Source: Mucilaginibacter flavus (GTDB lineage Bacteria; Bacteroidota; Bacteroidia; Sphingobacteriales; Sphingobacteriaceae). From it: a DNA stretch of 64,000 nt. The stretch covers positions 52,199-116,198 of the forward strand of contig NZ_JAUFPS010000005.1 of NCBI RefSeq assembly GCF_030409315.1, written 5' to 3'. How positions within the stretch are numbered: position 1 is the stretch's first letter; each line of letters starts with the position of its first letter. The position numbers were made by a program, and so were the translations under genes. The notes under the pieces are model-generated. The model was not told the origin of the DNA and did no database searches. It saw nothing but the letters and a program-made list of their open reading frames with translations. Shown in pieces: positions 42,736 through 52,429 of this stretch.

Positions 42736-43265
42736 AATACATCTACATCAATTACCAATTAATAAAATTAACTCAACTACTATAATTTGGCAGAAAAGCT
42801 AAATAAACAAAGCTAACCGTTGTGTTTTTCCGCTCAGTTACAAAGTTTCCCTTAAATTAACAACAGGTAAGGCAAACAGTTGGTCTTACCCGCATTTGTG
42901 ACAACCTGGTTCTCAGCAAAAAAATAGGATTCTCACCATCCCGTTTTTTGCAACTTTTTCTGCAAGCAACCCCATTTCAGGAAGAAAATCAGCAACTTAC
43001 TATGCATGCATAAAATATGTACCGAATACCGTTTTGAACTTTGGTCTATTTTATAAAAATTTATATATCTTTAAATTATATATTTACATAATTTTATATT
43101 GATTTAATTAAATAAATCAATATAAAATACTTTTTGAAAAAATAAAAGTTAACTATTGTTATTCCTTGATGCTATTTCTACCTTGTGATTACTGATTCAA
43201 GCAATCAACAAAACCTGATCAACAACAAAGAATATTTACAAAGTTAGTTTATCTAAAGCAACAAA
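42736..43265. other. 530-nt leader region of the ilv-leu operon
   Basis: No gene. AT-rich, with a possible promoter (TTTG at 43040-43043 and TATCTTTA at 43066-43073, spacing longer than standard) and a 16-bp perfect palindrome at 43091-43128. I found no leader peptide with runs of Leu, Ile or Val codons and no T-box-like element. Confidence 0.5.
43091..43128 (+). promoter_or_regulatory. 16-bp AT-only palindrome upstream of ilvD
   Basis: attttatattgattta (43091-43106) and taaatcaatataaaat (43113-43128) are perfect complements around a 6-nt loop, about 140 nt before the ilvD ATG. A possible operator or attenuator-type stem. Confidence 0.6.
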
Positions 43266-44975
43266 ATGAGTTCATCATCAGATACTACCACAGCTATAGA
43301 ATTGAATAAGTATAGCAAAACTTTCACCCAGGACCCTACCCAGCCGGCTGCACAGGCCATGCTTTACGGAATTGGTTTAACAGATGATGACATGCTTAAA
43401 GCGCAGGTTGGCGTAGCCAGCATGGGTTATGATGGCAACACCTGTAACATGCACTTAAACGATTTGGCTAAATTAGTTAAGCAAGGCATTTGGGATGAAG
43501 ATTTGGTAGGCTTGATATTCAACACCATTGGTGTAAGCGACGGTATGGGTAACGGTACCCCTGGTATGCGCTACTCTTTGATAAGCCGCGATGTTATTGC
43601 CGATTCTATCGAGGCTATTACCGGTGCTCAATATTATGACGGATTGGTAACCCTACCTGGTTGTGATAAAAACATGCCTGGCTCTATCATGGCTATGGGC
43701 AGGTTAAACCGCCCATCTATTATGGTATATGGTGGTACCATCCACCCGGGCCATTGGAAAGGCGAAGATTTGAACATTGTATCGGCATTTGAAGCCTTAG
43801 GCAAAAAAATAGCCGGCACCATTACTCCCGAGGATTTTAAAGGAGTTATAAAAAATGCCTGCCCAAGCGCGGGTGCCTGCGGTGGTGTTTATACAGCCAA
43901 TACTATGGCAGCAGCTATTGAGGCATTGGGTATGAGCTTGCCATACTCATCAAGCAATCCTGCTTTAAGCGACGAGAAAAAAGCTGAATGCTTAGCAGCA
44001 GGTAAAGCGATAAAACTGCTATTAGAAAAAGATATTAAACCAAGCGACATCATGACCCGCAAGGCTTTTGAAAACGCTATGGTAGTAATTATGGTATTAG
44101 GTGGCAGTACCAACGCGGTATTGCACATGATAGCCATGGCCAAAAGCGTTGATGTAAAAGTTACGCAAGACGATTTTCAGACTATAAGCGATCGTATCCC
44201 TGTATTGGCAGATATGAAGCCAAGCGGTAAATATATGATGACCGATTTGCACGCTGTAGGTGGCGTACCGGCGGTAATGAAATACTGCCTGCAACAAGGC
44301 TGGTTACACGGCGATTGCCTTACCGTAACCGGAAAAACCCTGGCCGAAAACCTGGAAGAAGTACCAGGATTGGATTTCAGCAAACAGGACATCATTTGGC
44401 CGGTTGAAAAACCGGTTAAAGCTACCGGCCACTTACAAATTCTTTACGGAAACCTGGCCGAAGGTGGCAGCGTTGCCAAAATCAGCGGTAAAGAGGGCGA
44501 GCGTTTTGCAGGTCCGGCCCGTGTATTTGACGGCGAAGCGTCCTTAATGGACGGTATTATGTCCGGCAAAGTAAAAGCAGGCGATGTGGTTGTTATTCGT
44601 AACGTTGGCCCTAAAGGCGCGCCTGGTATGCCCGAAATGTTAAAACCAACATCGGCCATTTTTGGAGCTGGTTTAGGGGCTTCGGTAGCCTTGATCACCG
44701 ATGGTCGTTTTAGCGGCGGTACCCACGGCTTTGTGGTAGGTCACATCACTCCAGAAGCTTATGAAGGTGGTTTGATAGGCTTAGTGAAGGATGAAGATCG
44801 TATTGAAATTGACGCAACCACCAACACCATGATACTAAAAGTATCTGATGAGGAAATAGCGGCCCGCAAAGCAGCATGGCAACAACCGGCGCTAAAAGCA
44901 TCAAAAGGGTTATTATACCGCTACGCGAAAACGGTAAGCTCGGCAGCAGAAGGTTGCGTTACTGACGAAATGTAA
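43266..44975 (+). CDS. ilvD: Dihydroxy-acid dehydratase
   Basis: IlvD dehydrates 2,3-dihydroxy-isovalerate and -methylvalerate to the keto acids of valine and isoleucine. The 569-residue protein carries iron-sulfur cysteines in [12 protein letters not shown] and [18 protein letters not shown], and the conserved [29 protein letters not shown] ([15 protein letters not shown]), [16 protein letters not shown] and ending with AEGCVTDEM. Length is normal. It is the first gene of the ilv-leu operon. The spacer to ilvB carries an inverted pair of period-7 acgt tracts. Confidence 0.97.
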   Translation: MSSSSDTTTAIELNKYSKTFTQDPTQPAAQAMLYGIGLTDDDMLKAQVGVASMGYDGNTCNMHLNDLAKLVKQGIWDEDLVGLIFNTIGVSDGMGNGTPGMRYSLISRDVIADSIEAITGAQYYDGLVTLPGCDKNMPGSIMAMGRLNRPSIMVYGGTIHPGHWKGEDLNIVSAFEALGKKIAGTITPEDFKGVIKNACPSAGACGGVYTANTMAAAIEALGMSLPYSSSNPALSDEKKAECLAAGKAIKLLLEKDIKPSDIMTRKAFENAMVVIMVLGGSTNAVLHMIAMAKSVDVKVTQDDFQTISDRIPVLADMKPSGKYMMTDLHAVGGVPAVMKYCLQQGWLHGDCLTVTGKTLAENLEEVPGLDFSKQDIIWPVEKPVKATGHLQILYGNLAEGGSVAKISGKEGERFAGPARVFDGEASLMDGIMSGKVKAGDVVVIRNVGPKGAPGMPEMLKPTSAIFGAGLGASVALITDGRFSGGTHGFVVGHITPEAYEGGLIGLVKDEDRIEIDATTNTMILKVSDEEIAARKAAWQQPALKASKGLLYRYAKTVSSAAEGCVTDEM

Positions 44976-45071
44976 AAGACGTTATACGTACTACGTTTTA
45001 CGTGGTACGGTGATAAAGAATTTAATATATAACAAAAACGTAGTACGTAAAACGTATCACGTATAACAAAA
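44976..45071. repeat. ilvD-ilvB spacer: inverted pair of period-7 tracts
   Basis: acgttat, acgtact, acgtttt, acgtggt (44979-45006) and the complementary aaaacgt, agtacgt, aaaacgt, atcacgt (45035-45062), which ends 9 nt before the ilvB ATG. Confidence 0.85.
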
Positions 45072-46817
45072 ATGGATATGGAAGCTATACAAGAAGTACT
45101 TACTGAAGAAAAACCTACAGAAACCGGTATTGAGGTTTCAGGGTCGGTAGCATTATTGGAGGCATTGATTGTTGAGGGAGTTGATACTATCTTCGGCTAT
45201 CCGGGTGGCGCTATTATGCCCATCTACGATGCTTTATTCGACTACAATGATAAGCTCAACCATATCCTGGTCCGTCATGAGCAGGGCGGCATTCACGCCG
45301 GCCAGGGCTATGCGCGCACATCGGGTAAATGCGGTGTTGTATTTGCAACCAGCGGCCCCGGTGCAACCAACCTGGTAACAGGTTTAGCCGATGCGCAAAT
45401 TGACAGCACACCGCTGGTATGTATCACTGGCCAGGTTTTCGCTCACCTTTTAGGCACCGATGCCTTCCAGGAAACTGATGTAATTAACATTACCACACCG
45501 GTAACCAAATGGAACTACCAGATTACCGACGCTACTGAAATTCCTGAAGTGATTGCCAAGGCATTTTATATCGCAAAAAGCGGTCGCCCGGGTCCTGTTT
45601 TGATCGACATTACCAAAAACGCGCAGATCCAGTTATTTAACTATAAAGGTTATACACCTTGTAGCCATATCCGCAGCTACAGGCCAAAACCTATTGTTAG
45701 GCCACAATATATTGAACAGGCTGCGGCTTTGATCAACGAGGCAAAAAAACCATTTATCCTTTTTGGCCAGGGCGTTATTTTAGGCAGTGCCGAGCAGGAG
45801 TTTAAAGCTTTTGTTGAAAAAAGCGGTATCCCTGCAGCATGGACAGTATTAGGCGCTGGTGCTATCCCTACAGATCACCCTTTAAACGTGGGTATGTTAG
45901 GTATGCACGGTAACTACGGACCAAACGTTTTAACCAACGAGTGCGACGTACTCATCGCTATAGGCATGCGTTTTGACGACCGTGTAACCGGCCGTTTAGA
46001 TAAATATGCCAAACAGGCTAAAGTGGTTCACCTGGATATTGACCCTGCCGAGATCGACAAAAACGTAAAATCAACCGTACCTGTTTGGGGCGATTGTAAA
46101 GAAACGCTGCCATTGCTTACCGCTTTGGTTGACGAAAAACAACATACCGAATGGCTTGCAAAATTCAATGATTATACCCGCCAGGAAGTTGAGCAGGTAA
46201 TTGAAAAAGAACTTAACCCTACCACGGCCGAAATGACCATGGGCGAGGTTATTAAACAATTGAATGAAATAACAAAAGGTGAAGCCGTAATTGTTACCGA
46301 CGTTGGTCAGCACCAGATGGTGGCTTGCCGTTACGCGCAGTTTAACAACACCCGCAGCAACGTAACCAGCGGCGGCCTTGGTACTATGGGCTTTGCATTA
46401 CCTGCCGCTATAGGGGCTAAATTTGGCGCTCAGGACCGTACCGTAGTAGCTATTATTGGCGATGGCGGTTTCCAGATGACCTGCCAGGAGTTGGGTACTA
46501 TTATGCAAAGCGGCATCGATGTAAAAATCATTATCCTTAATAACCGTTTCCTGGGTATGGTAAGGCAATGGCAGGAATTGTTTAACTCGCGCCGTTACTC
46601 ATTTGTTGACATCCAAAGCCCCGATTTTGTGGCCCTGGCAGCAGCATACCGTATCCCCGGCAAAACGATAGACAACCGTGCAGACCTTCCATCGGCATTA
46701 AGCGAAATGCTGAACAACAAAGGATCATTCCTTTTAGAAGTAATGGTTACCAAAGAGAATAACGTATTCCCTATGGTACCACAAGGTTGTAGTGTAAGCG
46801 AGATCAGGTTAAAATAG
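45072..46817 (+). CDS. ilvB: Acetolactate synthase, large (catalytic) subunit
   Basis: This enzyme makes acetolactate or acetohydroxybutyrate from pyruvate with thiamine diphosphate. The 581-residue protein has GVDTIFGYPGGAIMPIYDAL, the catalytic glutamate in LVRHEQGGIHAGQGYA, ATSGPGATNLVTGLADAQ, a central FAD-binding domain, and the ThDP motif GDGGFQMTCQELGTI ... NNRFLGMVRQWQE. Length fits AHAS I-type subunits. Its regulatory partner ilvN follows after a short spacer with a C-run/G-run repeat. A 20-residue acidic N-terminal tail precedes the domain. Confidence 0.97.
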   Translation: MDMEAIQEVLTEEKPTETGIEVSGSVALLEALIVEGVDTIFGYPGGAIMPIYDALFDYNDKLNHILVRHEQGGIHAGQGYARTSGKCGVVFATSGPGATNLVTGLADAQIDSTPLVCITGQVFAHLLGTDAFQETDVINITTPVTKWNYQITDATEIPEVIAKAFYIAKSGRPGPVLIDITKNAQIQLFNYKGYTPCSHIRSYRPKPIVRPQYIEQAAALINEAKKPFILFGQGVILGSAEQEFKAFVEKSGIPAAWTVLGAGAIPTDHPLNVGMLGMHGNYGPNVLTNECDVLIAIGMRFDDRVTGRLDKYAKQAKVVHLDIDPAEIDKNVKSTVPVWGDCKETLPLLTALVDEKQHTEWLAKFNDYTRQEVEQVIEKELNPTTAEMTMGEVIKQLNEITKGEAVIVTDVGQHQMVACRYAQFNNTRSNVTSGGLGTMGFALPAAIGAKFGAQDRTVVAIIGDGGFQMTCQELGTIMQSGIDVKIIILNNRFLGMVRQWQELFNSRRYSFVDIQSPDFVALAAAYRIPGKTIDNRADLPSALSEMLNNKGSFLLEVMVTKENNVFPMVPQGCSVSEIRLK

Positions 46818-46855
46818 CCCCCTACCCCCCTGAAGGGGGAATTAAAAAAGAAATC
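46818..46855. repeat. C-run/G-run palindromic repeat between ilvB and ilvN
   Basis: ccccctacccccctgaagggggaa (46819-46842): C-runs followed by a G-run, folding into a small stem. The same family occurs around leuB, in the leuC leader and at the 3' end of dctA. Confidence 0.75.
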
Positions 46856-47458
46856 ATGACCCAGGAATCAGAAAAACAGGAATTTAACATCACGGTTTAT
46901 ACCGAAAACCAGATTGGTTTATTGAACCGGATTGCCATTATATTTACACGTCGTAAAATCAACATTGATAGCTTGAACACATCTCCGTCTGAAATTGACA
47001 AGATACATAGGTTCAACATCGTGATCAATGAGTCGGAAGACGTGGTACGTAAACTTACACGCCAGATTGAAAAACAGGTAGAAGTATTAAAATGCTACTA
47101 CCACACCAATGCCGATGTTATTTGGCAGGAAATGGCGTTATATAAAGTATCAACCGATGTAATTGCCGAAAAGGTAAGCGTTGAGCGTTTATTGCGCGAA
47201 AACGGTGCGCGCGCGGTGGTGATCCGTAAGGATTACACCGTGTTTGAAACCACCGGCCACCGCGAGGAAACCGATAACCTCATCAGCATATTACAGCCTT
47301 ATGGGCTTATAGAATTTGTACGTAGCGCGCGTGTGGCAATTATTAAAGATAGTGACGGATTTAACCGTAAATTGCGCGAGTTTGAGCGCCTTGAACCAGG
47401 TGAAGACGTTATTGAAAACGAATATTTAAACCAGGGGCAAAAGGTGTTTACGATGTAA
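46856..47458 (+). CDS. ilvN: Acetolactate synthase, small (regulatory) subunit
   Basis: A 200-residue subunit that binds valine and tunes IlvB. It starts MTQESEKQEFNITVYTENQ and has an N-terminal ACT domain (IGLLNRIAIIFTRRKINIDS ... IHRFNIVINESEDVVRKL). A C-terminal domain follows (EKVSVERLLRENGARAVVIRKDY, LISILQPYGLIEFVRSARVAI). It is longer than the E. coli IlvH/IlvN proteins but similar to other Bacteroidota. The stop codon TAA overlaps the first base of a period-7 tract (aggtttg, aggtgaa, aggctaa ...). Confidence 0.95.
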   Translation: MTQESEKQEFNITVYTENQIGLLNRIAIIFTRRKINIDSLNTSPSEIDKIHRFNIVINESEDVVRKLTRQIEKQVEVLKCYYHTNADVIWQEMALYKVSTDVIAEKVSVERLLRENGARAVVIRKDYTVFETTGHREETDNLISILQPYGLIEFVRSARVAIIKDSDGFNRKLREFERLEPGEDVIENEYLNQGQKVFTM

Positions 47459-47670
47459 GGTTTGAGGTGAAAGGCTAAAGCTGAAAGGCAAAAGGCTAAT
47501 TACACCAAAGACCGTCATTGCGAGGTACGAAGCAATCTCCAAACTATACAGGACAAGCTTTCAGGTTAAGCAATGTCAACAATAAATTAGAAAACTTAAA
47601 TTACTCATAAAATCAAAATCGGTGAAATCACCACAAATCGGTGAAATCCCAAAACACAAACAATAAAACA
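47459..47670. repeat. ilvN-ilvC spacer: period-7 tract and a dispersed repeat
   Basis: Period-7 tract aggtttg, aggtgaa, aggctaa, agctgaa, aggcaaa, aggctaa at 47458-47499. A repeat beginning cgtcattgcgaggtacgaag runs to about 47551 and recurs at 57154-57192 after ilvA with only two changes. Confidence 0.85.
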
Positions 47671-48729
47671 ATGGCAAAATTAAATTTCGGCGGTACTGAA
47701 GAAAACGTAGTAACCCGCGATGAGTTCCCTTTAGCTAAAGCTCAGGAAGTATTAAAAGACGAAGTTGTAGCGGTAATTGGCTATGGCGTTCAAGGTCCGG
47801 GTCAGGCGTTAAACCAAAAAGACAATGGCATTAACGTTATTGTTGGTCAGCGTAAAGGCACCAAAACATGGGATAAAGCTATCAGCGATGGCTTTGTACC
47901 CGGCGAAACTCTTTTTGAAATTGAAGAAGCTTTAGAAAAAGGTACTGTAATTTGCTACTTATTGAGCGATGCAGCACAGATTGCTTTATGGCCAACTGTT
48001 AAAAAACACCTTACTCCAGGTAAAGCATTATACTTCTCTCACGGTTTTGGTATCACTTTTAACGAGCAAACAGGCATCGTTCCTCCTGCTGATGTTGACG
48101 TGTTTTTGGTTGCTCCTAAAGGTTCAGGTACTTCGCTACGTCGTATGTTCCTGCAAGGCCGTGGCTTAAACTCAAGCTACGCTATTTTCCAGGATGCTAC
48201 CGGTAAAGCATTTGAGCGTGTAATTTCATTAGGTATCGCTGTTGGCAGCGGTTACTTATTTGAAACCAACTTCAAAAAAGAAGTATATAGCGATTTAACC
48301 GGCGAGCGTGGTACATTGATGGGTTGTATCCAGGGTATTTTTGCCGCTCAGTACGAAGTATTGCGCAGCAATGGTCACTCTCCATCTGAAGCTTTCAACG
48401 AAACTGTTGAAGAGTTAACGCAATCATTAATGCCTTTAGTTGCAGAAAATGGTATGGATTGGATGTATGCCAACTGCTCAACTACCGCGCAACGTGGTGC
48501 TTTAGATTGGTGGAAAAAATTCCGTGACGCTACTAAACCAGTATTTGAAGACCTTTACAAAAGCGTTGCTACAGGTTTTGAATCACAACGTTCTATCGAT
48601 TCAAACAGCCAGCCGGATTACCGCGAAAAATTAGACGCCGAACTGAAAGAATTACGCGAAAGCGAATTATGGCAAGCCGGTAAAACCGTACGCAGCTTAC
48701 GCCCTGAAAACCAGGTTGTAGAAGCTTAA
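47671..48729 (+). CDS. ilvC: Ketol-acid reductoisomerase
   Basis: IlvC converts acetolactate to dihydroxyisovalerate (and the isoleucine analogue) with NADPH and magnesium. I use ATG 47671; a GTG 30 nt upstream would add a repeat-like N-terminus. The 352-residue product has the Rossmann motif VAVIGYGVQGPGQALNQKD, KGTKTWDKAISDGF, VFLVAPKGSGTSLRRMF, and the C-terminal knotted domain with SDLTGERGTLMGCIQGIF, EELTQSLMPLVAENGMDWM and NCSTTAQRGALDWW. This looks like the Bacteroidota class I enzyme. Confidence 0.96.
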   Translation: MAKLNFGGTEENVVTRDEFPLAKAQEVLKDEVVAVIGYGVQGPGQALNQKDNGINVIVGQRKGTKTWDKAISDGFVPGETLFEIEEALEKGTVICYLLSDAAQIALWPTVKKHLTPGKALYFSHGFGITFNEQTGIVPPADVDVFLVAPKGSGTSLRRMFLQGRGLNSSYAIFQDATGKAFERVISLGIAVGSGYLFETNFKKEVYSDLTGERGTLMGCIQGIFAAQYEVLRSNGHSPSEAFNETVEELTQSLMPLVAENGMDWMYANCSTTAQRGALDWWKKFRDATKPVFEDLYKSVATGFESQRSIDSNSQPDYREKLDAELKELRESELWQAGKTVRSLRPENQVVEA

Positions 48730-48878
48730 GAGCCTCACCCTGCCCTCTCCAAAGGAGAGGGTTCTGATGAGCATGTTAAAAATAAAACCCTCTCTTATAA
48801 AAAGAGAGGGTTTCAATAGATACGATTAATAATCATAAAAGTAAAGTCCTCTCCTTTGGAGAGGATTTAGGTGAGGCT
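48730..48878. repeat. ilvC-leuC spacer: nested inverted repeats and a terminator-like hairpin
   Basis: gcctcaccctgccctctccaaaggagagg (about 48732-48761) is matched in inverted sense by cctctcctttggagaggatttaggtgaggc (about 48848-48877). Between them aaccctctct ... agagagggttt (about 48785-48814) forms a strong stem. The right copy ends at the leuC ATG (48879). Confidence 0.8.
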
Positions 48879-50294
48879 ATGGGACAAACATTATTTGATA
48901 AGATATGGGATGCGCACGTCGTCAGTAGCAACGAGGGTTTTCCGGATATTTTATACATCGATACACACTTCATACATGAGGTAACCAGTCCGCAGGCATT
49001 TGATGGTTTGCGCACAAGGGGGTTACCGGTTTTCAGGCCAAAACAAACAGTGGCCACTGCAGATCATAACGTTCCAACAATTGATCAGCACCTCCCAATC
49101 AAAGAAGAACTTTCCCGCTACCAGGTTGATATGCTCACCAAAAACTGTAAAGAGTTTGGTATTGAGTTGTACGGCTTAGGTCACCCCTACCAGGGTATTG
49201 TACACGTAATTGGCCCCGAGCTGGGTATAACCCGCCCAGGTGGTACTTATGTATGCGGCGACAGCCATACATCAACACACGGCGCCTTTGGTGCTATTGC
49301 GTTTGGTATAGGCACATCGCAGGTAGAGCAGGTTATGGCAACACAATGTTTGCTGCAATCGCGCCCCAAAAGAATGAAAATTGAAGTTAACGGCACTTTG
49401 CAAAAAGGCGTTGGCGCTAAAGATATAATCCTGTACATCATCGCGCAGATCAGCGCGGCAGGTGGTACAGGCTACGCGGTAGAGTATGCCGGCGATACCA
49501 TCCGCTCACTGAGCATGGAAGGCCGCATGACCATCTGTAACATGAGCATCGAAATGGGTGCCCGTTGCGGATTGATCGCTCCGGACGAAACCACCATCAA
49601 CTACGTTAAAGGTCGCGAATTTGCCCCTAAAGGCGAAGAGTGGGATAAAGCCGTAGCTTACTGGCAAACACTTTACTCCGATGAGGACGCGGAGTTTGAT
49701 TCGGTTTTAAGCTTCAAAGCCGAAGATATTGAACCGATGATTACCTACGGTACAAACCCGGGCATGGGCATTGGCGTAACACAACACGTTCCCGAAACTG
49801 CTTCATTTGAGGCTAAAGAACAGGGGTCATACAAAAAAGCCCTTGATTACATGGGCCTGCACGATGACGAGACACTGTTAGGCAAACCTATTGATTATGT
49901 GTTTATCGGCAGCTGTACCAACTCTCGAATTGAAGACCTGCGCCAGGTGGCCGAATTTGTAAAAGGCAAGCACAAGGCAGATAACGTTACCGTATGGGTA
50001 GTTCCAGGCTCTAAACAAGTACAGGAACAAGCCATCCGCGAAGGACTGGACAAAATATTTAACGAGGCAGGCTTCCCGCTTCGCGAACCAGGCTGCAGCG
50101 CGTGTTTGGGCATGAACGAGGATAAGATCCCCGCAGGTAAATATTGCGTATCCACCTCCAACCGTAACTTTGAAGGAAGACAAGGGCCAAACAGCCGCAC
50201 CTTCCTGGCCAGCCCGTTGACAGCGGCCGCAAGCGCTATTACGGGGAAAGTGACGGATATAAGAAGCTTCTTTAACGAGGAAGAATTAGTCTGA
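48879..50294 (+). CDS. leuC: 3-isopropylmalate dehydratase, large subunit
   Basis: LeuC with LeuD isomerises 2-isopropylmalate to 3-isopropylmalate. The 471-residue protein starts [20 protein letters not shown] and has the aconitase-type iron-sulfur ligands in [16 protein letters not shown] and [14 protein letters not shown], plus [20 protein letters not shown] and TNPGMGIGV. Length is standard for bacterial LeuC. The ATG abuts a G/C-rich inverted repeat. The TGA lies inside the left arm of the inverted repeat that encloses the GxxExxY gene, so the reading frame ends within that repeat. Confidence 0.97.
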   Translation: MGQTLFDKIWDAHVVSSNEGFPDILYIDTHFIHEVTSPQAFDGLRTRGLPVFRPKQTVATADHNVPTIDQHLPIKEELSRYQVDMLTKNCKEFGIELYGLGHPYQGIVHVIGPELGITRPGGTYVCGDSHTSTHGAFGAIAFGIGTSQVEQVMATQCLLQSRPKRMKIEVNGTLQKGVGAKDIILYIIAQISAAGGTGYAVEYAGDTIRSLSMEGRMTICNMSIEMGARCGLIAPDETTINYVKGREFAPKGEEWDKAVAYWQTLYSDEDAEFDSVLSFKAEDIEPMITYGTNPGMGIGVTQHVPETASFEAKEQGSYKKALDYMGLHDDETLLGKPIDYVFIGSCTNSRIEDLRQVAEFVKGKHKADNVTVWVVPGSKQVQEQAIREGLDKIFNEAGFPLREPGCSACLGMNEDKIPAGKYCVSTSNRNFEGRQGPNSRTFLASPLTAAASAITGKVTDIRSFFNEEELV

Positions 50295-50836
50295 ATCAGA
50301 ATTTGCAGAATTTTAGAATTAGCAGAATAAATCAGTATTGATTAATGATATTCTAATTGTGCAAAGAGATGAGCTTACATATAAAATAATTGGTTGCGCT
50401 ATGAAAGTGCATAACACTCTTGGTAACGGCTTTCAGGAAGTAATTTACCAAAGATGTTTAGCAATTGAATTAGCAAAATTGGATATCAAATTTGTACGTG
50501 AAGAAGAACACACTATATTTTACGAGGGAATAAACGTTGGATCAAGAAGGGCTGATTTTATAGTAGAGGGAAAAGTATCCGTTGAATTAAAAGCGATAAT
50601 TAATTTAGAAGATGTCCATTTAGCACAGGCAAAAAACTACACGGTAGCTTATGATTTCCCTATCGGGTTACTCATAAATTTCGGTAGTCAAAGCTTACAA
50701 TATAAATTAATCTTCAATCCAAAATACAACATAAAACTTAATTGACATTAACAGCCAGAATTTAATAATAGGCAGGGATTTTGTGAACATAGACAAGCAT
50801 TCTGTAAATTCTTAAATTCTGTAAATTCTGATTCAG
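50291..50836. mobile_element. 546-bp cassette: 38-nt inverted repeats around a GxxExxY gene between leuC and leuD
   Basis: The left arm, 50291-50328, and the right arm, 50799-50836, are reverse complements in 34 of 38 positions (ctgaatcagaattt ... cagaat). The left arm contains the leuC stop codon. The right arm ends one base before the leuD ATG at 50837. The only gene inside is the GxxExxY protein. A mobile or intervening-sequence-like element is inferred from this geometry; no transposase is present. Confidence 0.6.
50338..50745 (+). CDS. GxxExxY family protein (PD-(D/E)XK nuclease-like)
   Basis: A 135-residue protein with the family signature GFQEVIYQRCL (G-x-x-E-x-x-Y), preceded by IIGCAMKVHNTLGNG, and a nuclease-type core: RRADFIVEGKVSVELKAI, giving D...E-x-K. 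The remaining part (AQAKNYTVAYDFPIGLLINFG) is a standard family ending. The start is probably TTG 50338: no ATG is in frame before residue 22, and the family needs the upstream helix. Function in the family is not established. It is the odd gene of a biosynthetic operon and sits in a cassette with inverted repeats. Confidence 0.85.
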   Translation: MINDILIVQRDELTYKIIGCAMKVHNTLGNGFQEVIYQRCLAIELAKLDIKFVREEEHTIFYEGINVGSRRADFIVEGKVSVELKAIINLEDVHLAQAKNYTVAYDFPIGLLINFGSQSLQYKLIFNPKYNIKLN

Positions 50837-51427
50837 ATGGCAACCAAAATATTCAAACATATACAAACCAGCGTGGTGCCTTTGCCTATCGAAAATATCG
50901 ATACGGATCAAATTATCCCAGCAAGGTTTTTGAAGGCCACTACCCGCGATGGTTTTGGCAATAACCTGTTCCGCGATTGGCGTTTTGATGGCGATGATAA
51001 CCCTAAACAGGATTTCGTGCTTAACAACCCTAACTATAGCGGCAAGATCCTGGTTGCGGGTAAAAACTTCGGTTGCGGCAGTAGTCGCGAGCACGCCGCC
51101 TGGGCCATTGCCGATTATGGCTTTGATGCCGTGGTAAGCAGCTTTTTTGCGGATATTTTTAAAGGCAACGCTCTTAACAATGGCTTGCTACCCGTACAGG
51201 TAAGTGAAGACTTTTTAAAGAAGATCTTCGACGCGGTTTATGCCGACGAGCATGCTGCCGTTGAAATCGACCTTGAAAACCAATTCATCCGCCTGGTAGC
51301 AACCGGCGAGCAGGAAAGCTTTGAGGTTAACCCCTACAAAAAAGCCTGCATGACCAACGGTTATGACGATATTGATTACATCCTGAGCAAAAAGGAAACG
51401 ATAGCCGAATTTGAATCGAAGAGATAG
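50837..51427 (+). CDS. leuD: 3-isopropylmalate dehydratase, small subunit
   Basis: A 196-residue swivel subunit of isopropylmalate isomerase. Blocks: [19 protein letters not shown], the RDWRF(D) region, [19 protein letters not shown] (cofactor loop) and [18 protein letters not shown]. Length is normal. Its ATG directly follows the right arm of the cassette repeat. The stop codon TAG overlaps the start of a period-7 tract (aggtaaa, aactgaa, aggtcaa, aggcgaa). Confidence 0.97.
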   Translation: MATKIFKHIQTSVVPLPIENIDTDQIIPARFLKATTRDGFGNNLFRDWRFDGDDNPKQDFVLNNPNYSGKILVAGKNFGCGSSREHAAWAIADYGFDAVVSSFFADIFKGNALNNGLLPVQVSEDFLKKIFDAVYADEHAAVEIDLENQFIRLVATGEQESFEVNPYKKACMTNGYDDIDYILSKKETIAEFESKR

Positions 51428-51585
51428 GTAAAAACTGAAAGGTCAAAGGCGAAAGGCCTAAAAAAAGGTAAAAGCTGAAAGGTCAAAGGCGAAAGGTCAA
51501 AAATGACTTAATGACCAAATGACAGCGAAGCGAAATGACGATTACCTGCCTGCAACGACCAATGAACTAATGAACCAGTGAACCA
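51426..51585. repeat. leuD-methyltransferase spacer built of period-7 words
   Basis: aggtaaa, aactgaa, aggtcaa, aggcgaa, aggccta (51426-51460) and again aggtaaa, agctgaa, aggtcaa, aggcgaa, aggtcaa (51466-51500). GAC/AATG words then run to the ATG of the next gene at 51586, whose start codon is part of the tract. Confidence 0.85.
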
Positions 51586-52383
51586 ATGAACAAAGTAATC
51601 CAAAGGGAAGGCAAAGGCACAGCGAAGTTGTTTGACGAACGTAGTTTGGCAAATGATTACGCAACCCTGGCTTCTGCGCTTAAACCTGGTTTACGGGTTT
51701 TGGATGTTGGTTGTGGTACGGGTGCGATATCGAAAGATATTGCGGCCCTGGTTGGTGATACCGGTTATGTTACGGGCATCGATAATACGGAGTTTTTTAT
51801 ACAGAGCGGCAAGGAAACTTATGCTGATGTTAAAAACCTTGATCTGATCTATACAGATCTGTTCGCTTACGAGCCGGAAGAAAAGTTCGACCTGATTGTG
51901 GCGGCACGGGTTTTACAGTGGTTAAATAACCCGGTTGAGGCATTACAAAAAATGTACTCGCTTTTAAAACCGGGTGGTACCGTATCTATATTAGATTATA
52001 ACCACGAAGCATTAGAATGGCATCCACAACCGCCGCCAAGCATGCTGAGGTTTTACGCTACTTTTTTAAGATGGCGCGGCGATGCCGGCATGAACAATCA
52101 CATAGCCGAAGATTTGCCAGGCTATTTTGAAGAGGCCGGTTTTACCAACATAGTTGAGTTTAATGCCGACGAGGTATACCAAAAAGGCGAATCGAACTTT
52201 ATTAACAAAGCTGGTATCTGGGCCAAAGTGGCGCAGTCAAAGCAAATGGTGGAGGAAGGTTATATTGACGATGAACTTCGCCTGCTGGCTATCGACGAGT
52301 ATACCGACTGGGTAACTACCGATGCCGAGCGCATGACGATGAAACTAAAAGAAATACGCGGAACAAAACCGCAAAACATCTAA
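51586..52383 (+). CDS. Class I SAM-dependent methyltransferase
   Basis: A 265-residue cytosolic protein with the SAM-binding motif RVLDVGCGTGAISKDIAALV, an acidic residue at the end of the second strand (GIDNTEFF), motif IV region LIVAARVLQWLNNP, and LKPGGTVSILDYN. The C-terminal half (RFYATFLRWRGDAGMNNHIA, FEEAGFTNIVEF) is typical of UbiE/COQ5-like or generic methyltransferases. The substrate is unknown. It lies inside the leu operon between leuD and leuB, and its ATG belongs to a repeat tract, suggesting a late insertion. Confidence 0.85.
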   Translation: MNKVIQREGKGTAKLFDERSLANDYATLASALKPGLRVLDVGCGTGAISKDIAALVGDTGYVTGIDNTEFFIQSGKETYADVKNLDLIYTDLFAYEPEEKFDLIVAARVLQWLNNPVEALQKMYSLLKPGGTVSILDYNHEALEWHPQPPPSMLRFYATFLRWRGDAGMNNHIAEDLPGYFEEAGFTNIVEFNADEVYQKGESNFINKAGIWAKVAQSKQMVEEGYIDDELRLLAIDEYTDWVTTDAERMTMKLKEIRGTKPQNI

Positions 52384-52429
52384 CTATAAAAACATAAAAA
52401 CATTCCCCCTTTAGGGGGTTAGGGGGCTT
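52384..52429. repeat. C-run/G-run palindrome before leuB
   Basis: cattccccctttagggggttagggggctt (about 52400-52428) ends one base before the leuB ATG at 52430. The inverted counterpart follows leuB at about 53504-53528. Confidence 0.75.

Noticed and set aside
42736..43265. Leader-peptide attenuator or T-box for the ilv-leu operon
   Set aside because: Short ATG frames in the leader contain no runs of Leu, Ile or Val codons and no T-box core sequence was found.
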